This document shows, in pieces, positions 12,178 to 24,387 of a stretch of DNA of 64,000 nucleotides (the first letter of the stretch is position 1; the number at the start of each line of letters is the position of its first letter). The stretch comes from Serendipita indica DSM 11827 (taxonomy: Eukaryota; Basidiomycota; Agaricomycetes; Sebacinales; Serendipitaceae). Location of the stretch: the NCBI GenBank assembly GCA_910890315.1, contig CAJVGD010000012.1, positions 558,001 through 622,000 on the forward strand, in the 5' to 3' direction. The notes beneath the pieces were generated by a model that was not told the origin of the DNA, did not search any database, and was given only the letters and a program-made list of their open reading frames with translations. The position numbers were made by a program, and so were the translations under genes.

Positions 12178-14018
12178 CTATAACTTTAGACCGAACCCTG
12201 GTTCTCGGCATTCCATGCGCGCTTTCTCGTAGTGATGCCAGTGGCAGGCATAGACCTCGTGATATCTCACGTTCCAAAGCGGTGCAATGGGATTGTCATA
12301 ACAGATATTTCTAGACGCGAGACAATAAGTATTGGGACGATACTTGACTGAAGCTCTGGAGATTACCTCTTCATGTTGTTATTGTCGAAACAGGTCTCCT
12401 GCGTATGGATAAATGGCGAGAGATAACATACTCGTTGACCCTTTTCATTATCGTCCGCGAGGGATTGGCACGCGGGATACTCCTTTGTATCCACTCCAAT
12501 CGCCTCCTTAAACTCTCCTTGCTAGCTGTGACCATATTAATTCCTTGTGTTTGCCTGAGTCTTGGCTTACCAGGATTCGACATTGCTTGTACCTCTCTTC
12601 CATCGTCATCAAAGAAGCTTCCAAGTAAAAGCATGAGAATCCCAATTCCTTCATCATATCTTGCGTCCTGGTCTACGATAATAACACGGTGCCCGCTGTC
12701 GTCCAACCATTTGCGTCCAAACGAGTCAACAGCAGGTAGCACCAGATGCAAAAGGTCGAGCGGCTTCCTCTTCCCGTTTGCCGCTGTAATCACCAGCGAT
12801 GTTTCTTGTCGTTGAATCGAGGTCGATTCTCCAGAGCGTATAATGATCGACACCCCTTGCGGCTCAGTTCTACCGCACCAGTAGGCTATTTGTCCTCCTA
12901 CGGCATCGATATAGAAAATGTTCTCATGCAAAACCATAATTTTATCGGATTCTTCTAGAACGATCTGCTTTACGGTGTTGGGAAGGTCGTCCTGGGTGAC
13001 AGCGAGTAATTCTCTCTTGCGCTCCCAGTAGATAGGAGGTGTGAGGCCCTGTTACCTTGTGAGAATCATCATCACCTGACTATGAGGGAGAAACTTACCA
13101 TACTCCAAGATTCATGGTCATCTCCAGAGCCTTGAATATACGTATATCCGGCCTGTCGTCTTTCCAATCCATCCGAAATAACCTTGGATGCGGAGATACA
13201 TATCACTGGATAGAACTCGGGATCTTGTCCAAAGGATGGGAGGACAGACGATCGCGGGGAGATCCAGAATGGACGAAGTGGTTTATCCAATGGCGGCAGG
13301 ATAAATGAAGACGCCTTTACTGCAATCGAAATCAAGTTCAAATTTAATCGGAAGGAGACGGGCATACTTGAAGTCTATCGGCAAATTGATTGATCCGGTG
13401 CTTCATCTGTGTAGCTTCGCTCCCGCCCACACACGACGGAGCAACGTGTAGATTTCCATGAGACTTGATCATGTGCTGAGATAGGTGGCCCTGTGAAAGG
13501 AGAGCTTGGTTGATTACAGCACACCAAAGTGGTACAGTCTTCGAGAGAGCATCTGGGAAAGCTTTCCCACTCCTCGTAGAGTCTACTAGTAGTATGCTGC
13601 ATCAAGTATTTCAGAACGACCTATGGCTGTTGATTTCCATATACCCTTTGCTCTCTAAAATATATGGCAGGAGATGGAGATTCGTGCGACGGAGATTAAA
13701 GTCCCATTGACCAGTGTGTCCATCTGTAGACTTGAAGTAGACGAAATCTGACCTGTTATCTGTCACACTCTGTGTGCAAAGACGGAAATCACAGACGATG
13801 CCCGTGCTGGGTCAGTATACCAAGCTCCGCAACGTTGATTTGCTACACTAGGTCAGAAATACATATTTTTCATCAATGGAGGAAGTACCGAAGAGCGGAT
13901 AGCTAGGAAAACGATCAGCAATATCGGAGACAAACGCCGCATCTTCATCGATGGAATGCAATCGATTGTAGATATCCAAACTTGCTGTTCGTATCGATTT
14001 GAAGGCTTCCTTCGCCAT
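12178..14018 (-). CDS. RIT1: tRNA 2'-O-ribosylphosphate transferase (initiator-tRNA modifying), Rit1 type
   Basis: Rit1 adds a phosphoribosyl group to A64 of initiator Met-tRNA, keeping it out of elongation. No single open stretch shows it, but exons read on the minus strand give a continuous match: SLDIYNRLHSIDEDAAFV and ADRFPSYPLFGTSSIDEKYVF (N-terminal exon), CYFKSTDGHTGQWDFNLRR, PVICISASKVISDG, YTYIQGSGDDHESWS followed by a GLTPPIYWERKRELLAV segment, then HRVIIVDQDARYDEGIGILM and a C-terminus HWHHYEKARMECREPG ending at 12178. The GAGDD-like GSGDDHESW and the D.D.RYDEGI region are characteristic. The start is uncertain: the first in-frame Met I can support is at 14018 (MAKEAFKSIRTASL), but homology seems to begin slightly upstream (SGIISLSPDRYWQLRE), so a short 5' exon up to about 14150 is possible. 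Confidence 0.72.
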
Positions 14019-14143
14019 CTCTCGCAATTGCCAATAGCGGTCGGGAGAGAGTGAGATGATTCCACTGGCAATACAATTTTACATATGGACACGAGTGGCA
14101 TGATTGATCATATTGGAATTTGAGCCTAGTAGCAAGGATTCAA

Positions 14144-15937
14144 TCAAGTCCATACGACAGGGTATTGCCAAGCGGTCATACTATTTCTTCGCACGCTCAC
14201 TCGTCCCAGCTTTGCATTCGCGTTCCCACGTAGATATGGGGTAACTTCTGCGCGAACTTCGACAAGCTGAGCGAGAGCACGTTCGATCTCCGGCGGTAAA
14301 TCACAGTCTTCGAAGCGAATCTCCTCTAAGTGTGGGAGTACCCATCTACGCGATGCATTACTCCCCATGCTAATCGTCGAGGTAGGAGAGCCGAGGGAGG
14401 CTCCCCCCATGGAAGCACTGTTTCCCTCCGAGATGGGGTTGGTCAGTCGTTCAATGATCTCGATGGGAACCTCGGTATTCACTAGCTCTAGGCGGGTAAT
14501 AGCGGCGCGGGTATTGAGGATTTGTGTATGGAAGAGTTCACCGCGGAGGTTGAAATAAAGTTCCTCAACCGTAGGCGCGACGTCAGCGATGAAACGTGAA
14601 ACAGCATCGGCTTCCCGAGAGGAGAAAGGGGCGACTTGGCATGCAATAAGGCGGAGAGTTCGAAGTGCAGGGAGAGTAAGCACTTGAGAAAGGTCTTCGT
14701 GCACCGTCGCGAGCCATCGAGGACAGACAGAGAGCTTTTTGAGACGTGGGTAGTCGACGATTCCTCCAGGCGGGATAATTGGGTGTGCGGTCGAAGCAAG
14801 TGTCAAGAATTCAACCTCTTCCAATTCCTTTGAGTTAGCGAGGAGGTGGCGAAACGAATTGACATCTGTTTCCATAAAGATCGATTCTATCTTGAGTACT
14901 CGAAGGCTTTTGAGGCCACTTGGTGTATTCCAAAAGAGGTTCCGGAGAGTAAGAGTGTGGAGATTTTTCAGTCGGTGGAGTTGGAAAGTCCGGTCGGGAA
15001 TAAGGGAGGAGTGTGCGGAGAGACTCTCGGGTATGATACTTGTATATTCGAGCCATATTTCTGAAAGGTTTGAGAGTTTGTGCCTCGGCTCACTCATAAC
15101 GGCACTAAATATCTGTACAGCTGGGGCGGGAGTAGACCGTTGAAAGTGAACCTCTATTCTACCGATACGATCTGTATACAATCAGCTCGTTGGGCGCTGC
15201 CATTCGAATCTGACCTACCTTTGAGGGAAGAAAGAGCGTAGCGAAGACCATCCAGGGAGGTGGGTAATGCTGGGTCCTTTGACCAACTTTCACGACCAAC
15301 ATTCCATAGTATTAGTGAGACGATTCTTGGTGCCGACCGTTTTGCCCACTCGTGGATATGAGCCTTAATCTCGGAAAGAGGTTGATTTGGTATCGTGATG
15401 AATCGCCACTGACAGCCAGTCAATCATAATATGGGATTCAATATTGCATACCAAACTCGGTGTTGAAAGCGCCGTCTTACGCCAAAAGCTGGAGACAGAC
15501 GCCGCCACCAAGGACGCAGGAATGCTGAGATCAGCCTGAACGTGTGTATCCAACTTGGATACTCGCTCTTTCTCTTCTTCGTCCACCCAAATAGTGAATA
15601 TATCCTTCCATAATTCCTCGGGAACCCGTCGAATTGGATGTAGTGCCGCCCTTTTGTCATGAACGTTTTCACTAAGCTGAGCGTGCTGTGCCTTTAGCCC
15701 ACTGAGCATCGTTTCACTTGTCCGGTATACAAGTACAGCGGCGTCCAGTGCGGCTTGGGCAAGCGAGAGCGCATGCGACGCTTTGGCATGTTCAAGTGTT
15801 ACTGTCTCAATCTCTGACGAGATTACTTGGAGAAGGCGCTCTTCACGTGAGAGTGTGACGCGTAGTGCATCGATTTCTTCTTTCAAAGGCGCTTTGTTCT
15901 GTTCGCGTCCGTCCATAGAAGGATGTTGTTGAAGCAT
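14144..15937 (-). CDS. F-box-like leucine-rich protein
   Basis: This is a member of the large Agaricomycete family with an N-terminal coiled coil, an F-box-like motif and a leucine-rich C-terminus, presumed substrate adaptors of SCF ubiquitin ligases. The start MLQQHPSMDGREQNKAPLKE leads into a heptad-like coiled coil (about residues 10-95), then RRVPEELWKDIFTIWVDEEE, a degenerate F-box. After introns near 15410 and 15210, the C-terminal ~330 residues hold irregular leucine-rich repeats (LHTLTLRNLFW, LKSLRVLKIESIFM, YPRLKKLSVCPRW, LPALRTLRLIACQV). It ends MTAWQYPVVWT. Substrate unknown; such genes expand rapidly and seldom have one-to-one orthologues. Confidence 0.75.
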
Positions 15938-16101
15938 CTTTATCCACTCTAATTCGAGCTTTCGTTTGGTCTCAAGATTTGGCAGTCAACGGTTTATTGG
16001 CGGAGTTGTGAACGGGTCTGAGTGGCGTCGTTAATTGGGTGCAACCCTCGCTTCCAACGTTGATTCCAGCCAACGCAGGATACTCGTGAAAACTACGAGA
16101 A

Positions 16102-17288
16102 ATGAGGAGAATTCTACTGTTGCATGGGTATATGCTCCCATTCTTGTTGATTTCGCTGATAAACGCCTAGTTACGCCCAGAATGCAACGATATTCTACAA
16201 AAAAGTGATTCACATTGACCTTATTAAGTAATGGCACTTACAAAACGACAGATGGCGGCTATCCGTAAACAGTGCGGGAAGACTTGTGAATTTGGTCAGC
16301 AATCCTCGGTCTTTCTCCACGAGACCAGCCCTTGAAACAAGTATTCATATATGAAATACTGAAACAAGTAACAGTACATGCAGAAGCCCCTCTTGTTCTA
16401 CGACCTGCCGACCTGCCCCAGAATCTCGCGCAACTCGGGGCTGCAGAAGCGCATGCGTTGGACAGCAGTAACGAGGCATCCATAGATCATCCAGAAACTC
16501 ATCCGGAGCTCATTGCCCGTGGATGGTGGCTTCGAGGGGATGAGGAAACCATGATCAAATGCGCGAAGTCCTTACTGGACATTGTCAATCTCCAAATGGA
16601 AGAGAACGGTGTTCCATTTGATGTATGTGTCAAGCATCTGGTACCACTATCTCACGCGTCTCAGGGAGTCTTTGGCTTTAGTCAAGGTGCTTGCGCCGCG
16701 GCGTTGCTTGCGGCAATGGTAAAACTCTAATCCGACGGAATGTTATCCAACTGATCAATAATTCATCTAGCTGGAGCACCCTGAGGCCGTCTCCGACCTG
16801 CTGAAACCGTCGGGATCCGACGTCGAGAGTGCGCAGGAAGGGCCACTAATACGGCATCCTCCCCTCAGATTTTGTGTGCTAGTCGCCGGATTTCGGCCGA
16901 GAAGCGACAGGATTGATGCGTTTTTTGATGGCGTCGCAAGACCAGGGATTCAGACCCCGAGCCTGCACGTCCTGGGGGTGAACGACCTTATTGTTGGACT
17001 CGAACGCTCAATGACGCTTGTGGACGTGTGTACCAACGCTAGGGTTGAAAAGCACGAGGGAGGTATGTGTGTACTTACACTAAATCCGCCGGCGGTGCAC
17101 CCTCATTATGCCCCAAAGGTCATTTTATACCTTCTAAAGCGAGCTGGAGGCAGTTTTTTGCCAGGTACATGACCCAAGTCGATGACTACCTTGACACAAG
17201 TGTCGTGCCGTCACCGAATCCGCTGATGACGACCGGTAGCGAGACGTCTACCCCTCTAACGGGAATGTCGCGCCAAGGGACACCGTAG
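16102..17288 (+). CDS. FSH-family serine hydrolase
   Basis: This is an alpha/beta hydrolase of the FSH family (yeast Fsh1-3, human OVCA2); true substrates are largely unknown. The gene is cut into small exons. Exon 1 (from 16102) gives MRRILLLHG, and a 43 nt intron (16128-16170) leads to YAQNATIFYKK. Another intron (16205-16251) leads to MAAIRKQCGKTCEF, and a further one ends at about 16380, followed by EAPLVLRPADLPQNLAQLG. The nucleophile elbow is VFGFSQGACAAALLA (Ser in GFSQG). Later exons give FRPRSDRIDAFFDG and LHVLGVNDLIVG (Asp region), and after the last intron GGHFIPSKASWRQFFARYM (catalytic His). A Ser/Thr/Pro tail ends at 17288. The exact donor of the third intron is unsure. Confidence 0.78.
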
Positions 17289-17438
17289 AGAACAAGACGT
17301 GTGATCGGTCGTAGATGGGATAGGCGTGCTACACGAGCTGGCCACAGCTTCCAGGGACAGAAGAGGGCCTATTCACAGTTTCTAGGTCAACGACCAATGA
17401 GAGGTTGGGAGATGTAGCTGCCTGACCGAGGAATTCTT

Positions 17439-17446
17439 TATAAATA
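17439..17446 (+). promoter_or_regulatory. TATA-like box upstream of the orphan membrane protein gene
   Basis: TATAAATA sits 49 bp before the proposed start codon at 17496, inside the 207 bp gap after the serine hydrolase gene. The short distance suggests a short 5' leader, if this is the core promoter. Confidence 0.35.
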
Positions 17447-17495
17447 TTGGAAATACACAGCCGAATTTCATCTTGACGCTGCTTTCCCCCGATGG

Positions 17496-20400
17496 ATGGC
17501 AAGCCAGCAGACGCAGTGGATGCTCAACCTCGGCCTAGGGGATCCCAGTATTGACGAGTACATCCAACATCCATTTCTGTCTGTACATTTGCATTTGAGA
17601 TTGCCTGCGCTGACGATATCCAGACGGCAAATTGCCACCTTTTTCATTGGGTTGCTCTTTGCCTCCTCAACCTATTACCTCGTCCATTCTCCAACATCGT
17701 CGTCTATTTTTCATTATATTATTGGTCGCGGTTCTCTGAAGCACTCGTCCGCATCGTTGAACTCGTCAGTCACTGGCGAATCGGACCCACTAGCGCTCGT
17801 CTTTCTCCTCAATCTCGTCGCCCTTACGACATCTGCGACTCAGTTCGCCTCTCTCCTCGCATTCGATAGCATTTCTGGTCAAGTTGGATGCACTTTCGTC
17901 GTCGCTTGGGGCCAGCTCGGTCAGTCTCCTTGTCGGTCGTGTGTTTGAACAATAAGGCAGCTGACACTCCGCTCTCCATAACACTGTCTATTTGATTTCA
18001 ATTATTGGCACGCGATCCTCGAATTTGCCTCTTACGACTGTCGCCACCCTCGCCGACTTTCGACGTGGACCCGGATCAATCTTCCACACGACTGCCCTAC
18101 CGCAGGTTCGCAAACGATCCGCCTCCTCGGGCTTTTCAAGCTTTCTTTTTCTCTTCATAAACCTGGTCTCAAGCGACGTTCAACGCTCTCGAGGCAGGGT
18201 GATCTTGAGCTCGGTGTGCTCGGGCGGGAGCACGATGCACGTGAGGGAGTGGAGCATATACGGCCTCCACGCATCCGGAAGATTCCAACTACAACCACAG
18301 CGGCCGCGGGACCGGCGAACGCTTCAGCCGTAGAAGGTAGACGTGTTGTCCGATCACAACTAGACAAATCAAGTGTCGCGTCCAAGTGCGAAAGATATAC
18401 CATTTGGCTCGCCCTTCTCCTTCTCGCGGTGGTCATGTTCCTCACAACAGCCGTCAGCACCGGTGTCCTACGTCCGATCATGGGCCTCAACGAGAGATTG
18501 GCTTGGTGCTATACACGACAGTGAGATAGAAAGAAATGTCAATTGCGACATGCTGACTTCGCATAGGTTCCTCCTTGGTAATTCTACCATGAGTGGGATG
18601 AACCTTCTACTCGAGCTGTATTGCCTGATCCGACTCCTCCTGTCTATTCGCAGTCGCGCACGCGTAGATCCCATTACCGCGGTATGCACCCTTTTTCCTA
18701 TGCGATCGTTTTGTTGATGATCTGTACAGTTCGACGAAGGCCTACACGCTCCTTTGACACAATTTCTCAAGCGACCATCAATCCTGAACCTTCAGCGGGC
18801 CTTTTCCCTTTTGATTCTGGATGCAGTCACCATCTATCCAAGCATCTTCTCCGACACGAGTATTCACGTCCTCTTACAATATGTCCCGTTCAGTGCCGCG
18901 ACAATTCTCGTTCTCTATACATTCAACCAGAAACCTGGTTTTTGGCTCACGAACCTCGCGACCTCCGAAAGAGAAGACGGCGGCGGTTCGAGGCTGAGTG
19001 CCCCAATCTCAACAGGGGGCGAACCTTCCTCAAACACAAGACCAAAATCGACTGTTGCGATAGTTCCCGATCATACACGCACTTTACAGTACGCTGGCCG
19101 TCGTACTGAACCGCCGGCGGCTCGTGCTCGTGAGCACTCGGGCGCAATCCTACCTCCCGATATGGGCCGTCAACCCTCAACCAATAGACAATTAGGCGTT
19201 CCGAATGTGAAGGAATTGGGCGAGATGGGCACAATCGGATTGCCGAGAGATACTCTCGTTGCCACAGGCTCAAGTGGGTTAGGAGGCGCGGAATTTATCC
19301 TTCCCTCATCTATCCGGATCCCAACGCCAGATTTTAGTCCATTCCTTCATATGGGATCGTCCTCGACGTCTTCTAGATCATCCGTCTCATCTCTTCATCT
19401 ACGAGATGGAAGCGTTGGTGGGAGGAGCGTTGGGAAGAGCCTCCTCGATCCAATGCAAGACACATCATCTTCAACGAACCTGGCAAGCTTGAAAAGACGG
19501 AGACAAAGAACTCCAAGACTGGAAGTTGGTCAGGTCAATGTCGACAGCGTACTGTATGCTCGCCAGCAGCACCTGCGAGATGAAAGGAAGCAACTTGAGC
19601 ACGAGGGATCTGACGATGGCATGGAGATTATGGTCATCGACGAGTATCCACGTCTCCCCTCTGCACCAAAGAAGGCTACGCGAAGAACGCGCTCAACATC
19701 ATCATCCTTGAGGCGCCGTACATACCAAGAGACTTCGAAAATCGCCGATTCTGTGGCCATCGTTGACGAAAGTCAGTCGGAACGCCGACGGGCTCGCGCG
19801 CAGAGGCGGGCAGCGACAATATATGAAGACCCCCCTCAGCTTTTTGGGCGCAAAGATGACAAAGTCGAAGACATTTCCCGTGCCATCATGCAACGAAGTC
19901 TGACTTGGGCTGGACCGAGACATGTCGCGAGCTTGGGTCGAATCGCTCACAGAGACTCACGCCTTGAGCGGTCCGGGTCAGCGACGGGGACAACATCTAG
20001 TCGAATGTCTCCAGGCGTACCTTTACGCATGTCCTCAACGGACGAAATAGCGAGCACGGGTACAAGTGTTCGTGAGGCAGTTGTGCTGACAGCGCGCCGA
20101 GGCAGAGTAGTGGGTGCAGATTCACAGTTGGTTCGCCTAGCCGAGGAAACTACGGTACGCCAATCCCCGGAAGAGCGAGCCTCCGAAGCTGTTTCTTCTG
20201 TCAGCATTGCGCGGACACCCAGTCGCTCCAAGCTGCAGAAGCCAGCTTCCATATCGCGATCGACTACTGTTTCAAAGTCGAGTGGATCTCATGATCAAAT
20301 GCAGCAAGGTGCGCCTGCAAAGCCAGGTGGACTTTATGGCCTCCTTCCTGGGTTTCGATTCCGTCGACCTATCCAGAATGAAACCTCCGAGCGCACCCGA

Positions 20401-21582
20401 AATGCTCCATCACCATTACCCCTACCTCCGCAATACGACGTGATTGACATTCGGCGCCCAGCGGCGATTGTACCGTCACAAGTGAACAGAAATATTCCTG
20501 CCGCACCCCGTCAAATCCTTCCTCGGCAAGTGGAAGTGGCTACCCAGATGCAAATGAAAGCATCGGTAAACCAGCAAAGGGCAGGAGCAACTGGTGGTCC
20601 TCTTCCTTCTGCTAGTCCGCTCTCCTCGTTCCCGACGCCGACACCGCTGGGACCACCGCGTTCTTTAGCTCCGAGAGGAACATCAAAGTCGCCTCTGGGA
20701 CATGTTATTGTCGAGGGTGTCGACGAGAAACCCCTTGAGAATGTATCAACCATTTCCAAGGACGACAGGCTCCAGGTGGAACACCGAAAAAGCCAAGATA
20801 GTGCGGTATTATTTGGTTCTGACATTCTTATTCGTACAAAGGACCAGATTCGCCACTTGTCGCATACCGGGAGCAGTAATGCGGCAAGCGCTGGTCATGG
20901 AAGTGAAGACACGACCTCTGACGAAGCCAGGAGAGCTATGCGCACGAGTCATAGTTTCGAAATCAAAATTCGTCCGAGCTCGCGGCCGAGTACGGGTGCC
21001 AGCGAGTCTGCTCGTCCACGCACACTGGAGAGTATGCACTCCACCGTTGCTTCCGATAGGATTCAGTCGATGGAAAATAATACAGATGGGCGGCCTATAT
21101 CCATACCAGGACGCAAGTTCCCCTCGACGCTCCGTATCTCCGCCATTGGAGGCGGTCGTGGTCGATCGAGTACATGGGGGAGTACGATGAGCGGAGGGGC
21201 GGAAAAGGGTGGACCAGGAACTTCGACACTTGCATATTTGGAAATTCCTCACGGCAGTTCGGAGATTGAGGCGACGTCTACAAGTGTGCCCCGAAGACCG
21301 CGCTCATCTAGCGAAATTGAGGAGATGGTTACCCGAGCACCGAATGAAAGGGGACTACATACATCGGAAGCCAATATGGCACACCTCCGGGCCGACGACA
21401 AACCCACGACGAGCGGCGGTAGGGAGAGGACATCACGTCCAGCTAGCCTATCCTCTAGATTCCGCGCTACTCCACTTTCTGGTATTCCACCCCTCCCTCG
21501 TCGTCCTTCTGCAGAGTCGAATAAGAGTGACCTCGTGCGCCCGGACGCTGGTAAAGACAGTGAACCTCAGTCGTCGCCATGA
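17496..21582 (+). CDS. Orphan multi-pass membrane protein with a long disordered C-terminal tail
   Basis: I do not recognise this protein. The start MASQQTQWMLNLGLGDPSID is chosen because the overlapping upstream ATG at 17492 closes quickly. The first ~500 residues, in five or so exons, contain about six hydrophobic segments: IATFFIGLLFASSTYYLV, LALVFLLNLVALTTSATQF, LALLLLAVVMFLTTAVSTG, NLLLELYCLIRLLLSI, FSLLILDAVTIYPSIF and VLLQYVPFSAATILVLY. The last exon, read open from 18754 to 21582, adds ~800 residues after the last membrane segment: Ser/Arg/Pro-rich, low complexity, many RSxS-like potential phosphosites, no recognisable domain. The shape (membrane head, large cytoplasmic disordered tail) suggests an anchoring or signalling scaffold, but that is inference only. 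The exon joins between 17920 and 18750 are approximate. Confidence 0.6.
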
Positions 21583-21812
21583 TACCGTTCTTTATTCATT
21601 ATATTCAATCCCTCCTTTTTCCACGCTGGGCTGTCCACATGTTTGTACTTTGTATTGGTTGCTATCGATAAACAACGGAGCTTGGACTCCAAAAGAGTAA
21701 AATGAGTAAGATAATGTATAGATGAGCTATGAGTACAAAGCTCTATGGATGAAGGATACAGAACGGGTGCTGTAGAATGATGCGACCAGCGCAAGAATGC
21801 GAAACAAGGATC

Positions 21813-24333
21813 TCATAATAGCTTGGTGACGACTCCTAAGCCTTTGGTGGAGCCCTCTCTGAATAACTATGGGCGCATCAGACGGTGTATTTGACGAATA
21901 GAGACACCTACCAATTTCATGCCCGGTTTCAAGAACTCTGGACGCTGGATGAATTCGAATATTACGGTGGCACGGTCGCCTGTCCGTAGAATGCCCTGTT
22001 CAGAGTCCATGTCTACCAGTCTTACGGTCTGTCGGATATTCTAGTAGGTCCGTTAACTGATATTCGGAGAAACGCTACCAATGCTTACTCCGCAGTGTAG
22101 CATTGCCTGGTAGTTTCTCTGAAGTGTAGTGTTGTGACTATAACTCTTCAATAAGGGATTGAAAGGCTGAGAACAAAACTTACTAGAGGATGAGAACCTG
22201 TCCTTCAAACCTCCTGGTGACTTTGGGCGGCGTTTCCGTCTTGGCAATGACGACCATGCCTTTTCTGACCACTCCTTTCTTCATCTTCTTGAGCGCGAAG
22301 CTGACCGACTGTCCAGCCTCCGCGGAGGGAACTGGTGCTCGTTTGCGATGGATACTCTTGACAGCTGTGCTGATCCATCCACCAAGAGAGTCAGGTCCGA
22401 TGAGAACAGGATCACCCGCGGTGATTGTCCCACTGTTAATGATTCCATTGACAACCACTCCGGTGTATGGCACACTCCATACTTCGGTGACCGAATACTA
22501 GATAGAATGAGACAGGGTCAATACACGGGTGAGCGGTTTACCTCTAATGGCTGATCCTTGATAAACTTCTTCTCGTTCTCGGAAGAAGGTAATAGGTTGA
22601 GGAATGTTCGTACCTACTTTGGTGAGCTCGAACAAGGCATGATTAGGTGGCTCACATGATCAAGACCTTGCCCAGTCACATTGGAGATTTGAAAGATGGG
22701 ACATAACCGCTTCCCGACGAACACCTGAGAGAGCTCGGCCGCGCTCTCGACAGACTGAACGAAAACTGGAGTTTTACTAGCAAGCTATGAGCCGAATGGT
22801 CAGCTTCGGATGCTAGATACGTACCGACATCCAGGGCTCTTTAAGACTTTGACAATATGCTTGATGGTCTCATTCAGGACGTTTGTTGGGGTCATATCAA
22901 TTCTGCCATACAATTAGCCTGGAGGGAACGCGGGATCGTGTACGTACTTGGTGATGCAGATCACCACAGGCACGCTAAGAGCTAACGAGATTGCAAGATG
23001 CTCCTTGGACATTCCTGGGCAAGGTTAGGCAGTAAAGAGTAAATTTGGTATAAGGATACCTATCAATCCGGCTGCATTTGCGCCCACCATTAGAAAGACA
23101 CACGACGGTGCTCCTGAAGTTAGCCCATAGAGAGTAGTCTATCACTGGTGAAAAAGGCGACAATGCGTTTAATCGGAGACTACCTTGAGATATCTTTCAT
23201 GCCCAGCGAGGTCTAAATAGGATGAGGTTTAGTAAATGGGGCGATAGAGTGCGTACCAATAAAGCTAATGATTTTGGAGCTCTGAGCGGCAATGTCCTCC
23301 CAGCCTAATCGCTCTCTCTTGACAACCTCAGAGTCTGGAGCTGCTGCAATGGCGGGAAGAATGGGAAGTCCACTAGGACCAAATCCAAGAATCTTTCAAA
23401 ACCGTCAGCGGCGCGTAAATGCAAAGTGGGAGGCCTACCTCCATGCCAACGGAGCTTGTTCTTCCTGTTTCAATTTCGTGCTTGTGTCGGAAAAGGCCTA
23501 CTCTCGCCTTGCCTCGGCCATCGTCGAGAGCGCCTCGGGTGAGTACGCCGAGCGTGGTCGACTTGCCGGAATCTACGTTGCCAACAACTGCACATCGGAC
23601 TTCAGGAGTGAGTTCTACTGTTGGAGGGGGAATGCGGACGAGGCAGGTCGCCCGAGTTGGGTGTTCGAATAGTCGAGTCACTGTCGCGCCGAGTCCGTCG
23701 ACGATTTGCGTTAGAGTGGCAATAGCCGTTTTCAATTGCTCGGCGTCTAATTTGGAACCTCTCCACTCGGCTTCTTTTGCTGCAGCGTCGTCTGTGGGCT
23801 CTGTGGGTAATGGGGAGTTGCCAAAGAGGAGCTGGTGGGGAGGGTGAAGGCCGAGATGAACTAGACACTCTCCGCGTTTACGAGTCACAATCGAGGCAAT
23901 GAGATCGCTGACTCGTCTATGCGATGCTTCGTCTCCTAAGAGCAAGTCCTACACAAACCTCGTCAGTGCGTGGTGGAATGGGTGTAGAACGACCAACCTG
24001 AACCTGAGCAAGGTCTTCCTCGTCATCGTTGTCGGTTACAGGAGACATGGGCGTGTCTTTGGCTGCTTGGTCTACAGGCTCCTTTGGCTTGAGCTTCTTG
24101 TCCGCCAACGCTGCAGAAGCTGCCGCTGCTATTCGCTGCTGTTCGGCAGATTTCGTCTGGATATCCTCGATTTCGCTCTGGAATGCGCGTAATGTCGCCA
24201 TGAACAGTGTCTGGAATGTGGTCGAGTCTGAGTTGGGACTAGCAGGTTGCACAAATAGCGCCGAACTCGACGCGCCGACGAGGAGATGACTTGGAAAGAA
24301 GAGAATATTCCAAACATTATCCAATGCTCCCAT
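21813..24333 (-). CDS. GTPBP1/GTPBP2-type translational GTPase
   Basis: This is an EF-Tu/eEF1A-related GTPase of the GTPBP1 family, linked in animals to ribosome stalling rescue and mRNA decay. The G1 loop reads [20 protein letters not shown], followed by the family-specific [20 protein letters not shown]. Downstream exons give [16 protein letters not shown] (G3), [15 protein letters not shown] and ICITKIDMTP (G4). The beta-barrel domains include [37 protein letters not shown] and [16 protein letters not shown]. The end reads [14 protein letters not shown], then after an intron [17 protein letters not shown]. About nine small introns. The start is either 24333 ([12 protein letters not shown]) or, equally possible, 24201 ([14 protein letters not shown]). 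Confidence 0.85.
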
Positions 24334-24387
24334 CGTCAGCAACTCTGTGGCAGTGCTCGCTCAAGCACTTTTGAACCGTAGACCCCA
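24334..24387. promoter_or_regulatory. Divergent promoter between GTPBP1-type GTPase and PDAT
   Basis: Only 54 bp separate the two proposed start codons of these head-to-head genes (186 bp if the GTPase starts at 24201). No TATA box is visible. A shared bidirectional promoter is inferred. Confidence 0.4.

Noticed and set aside
20809-21252. A 147-codon minus-strand open stretch inside the orphan membrane protein gene
   Set aside because: It lies wholly within a long coding exon on the other strand and shows no domain.
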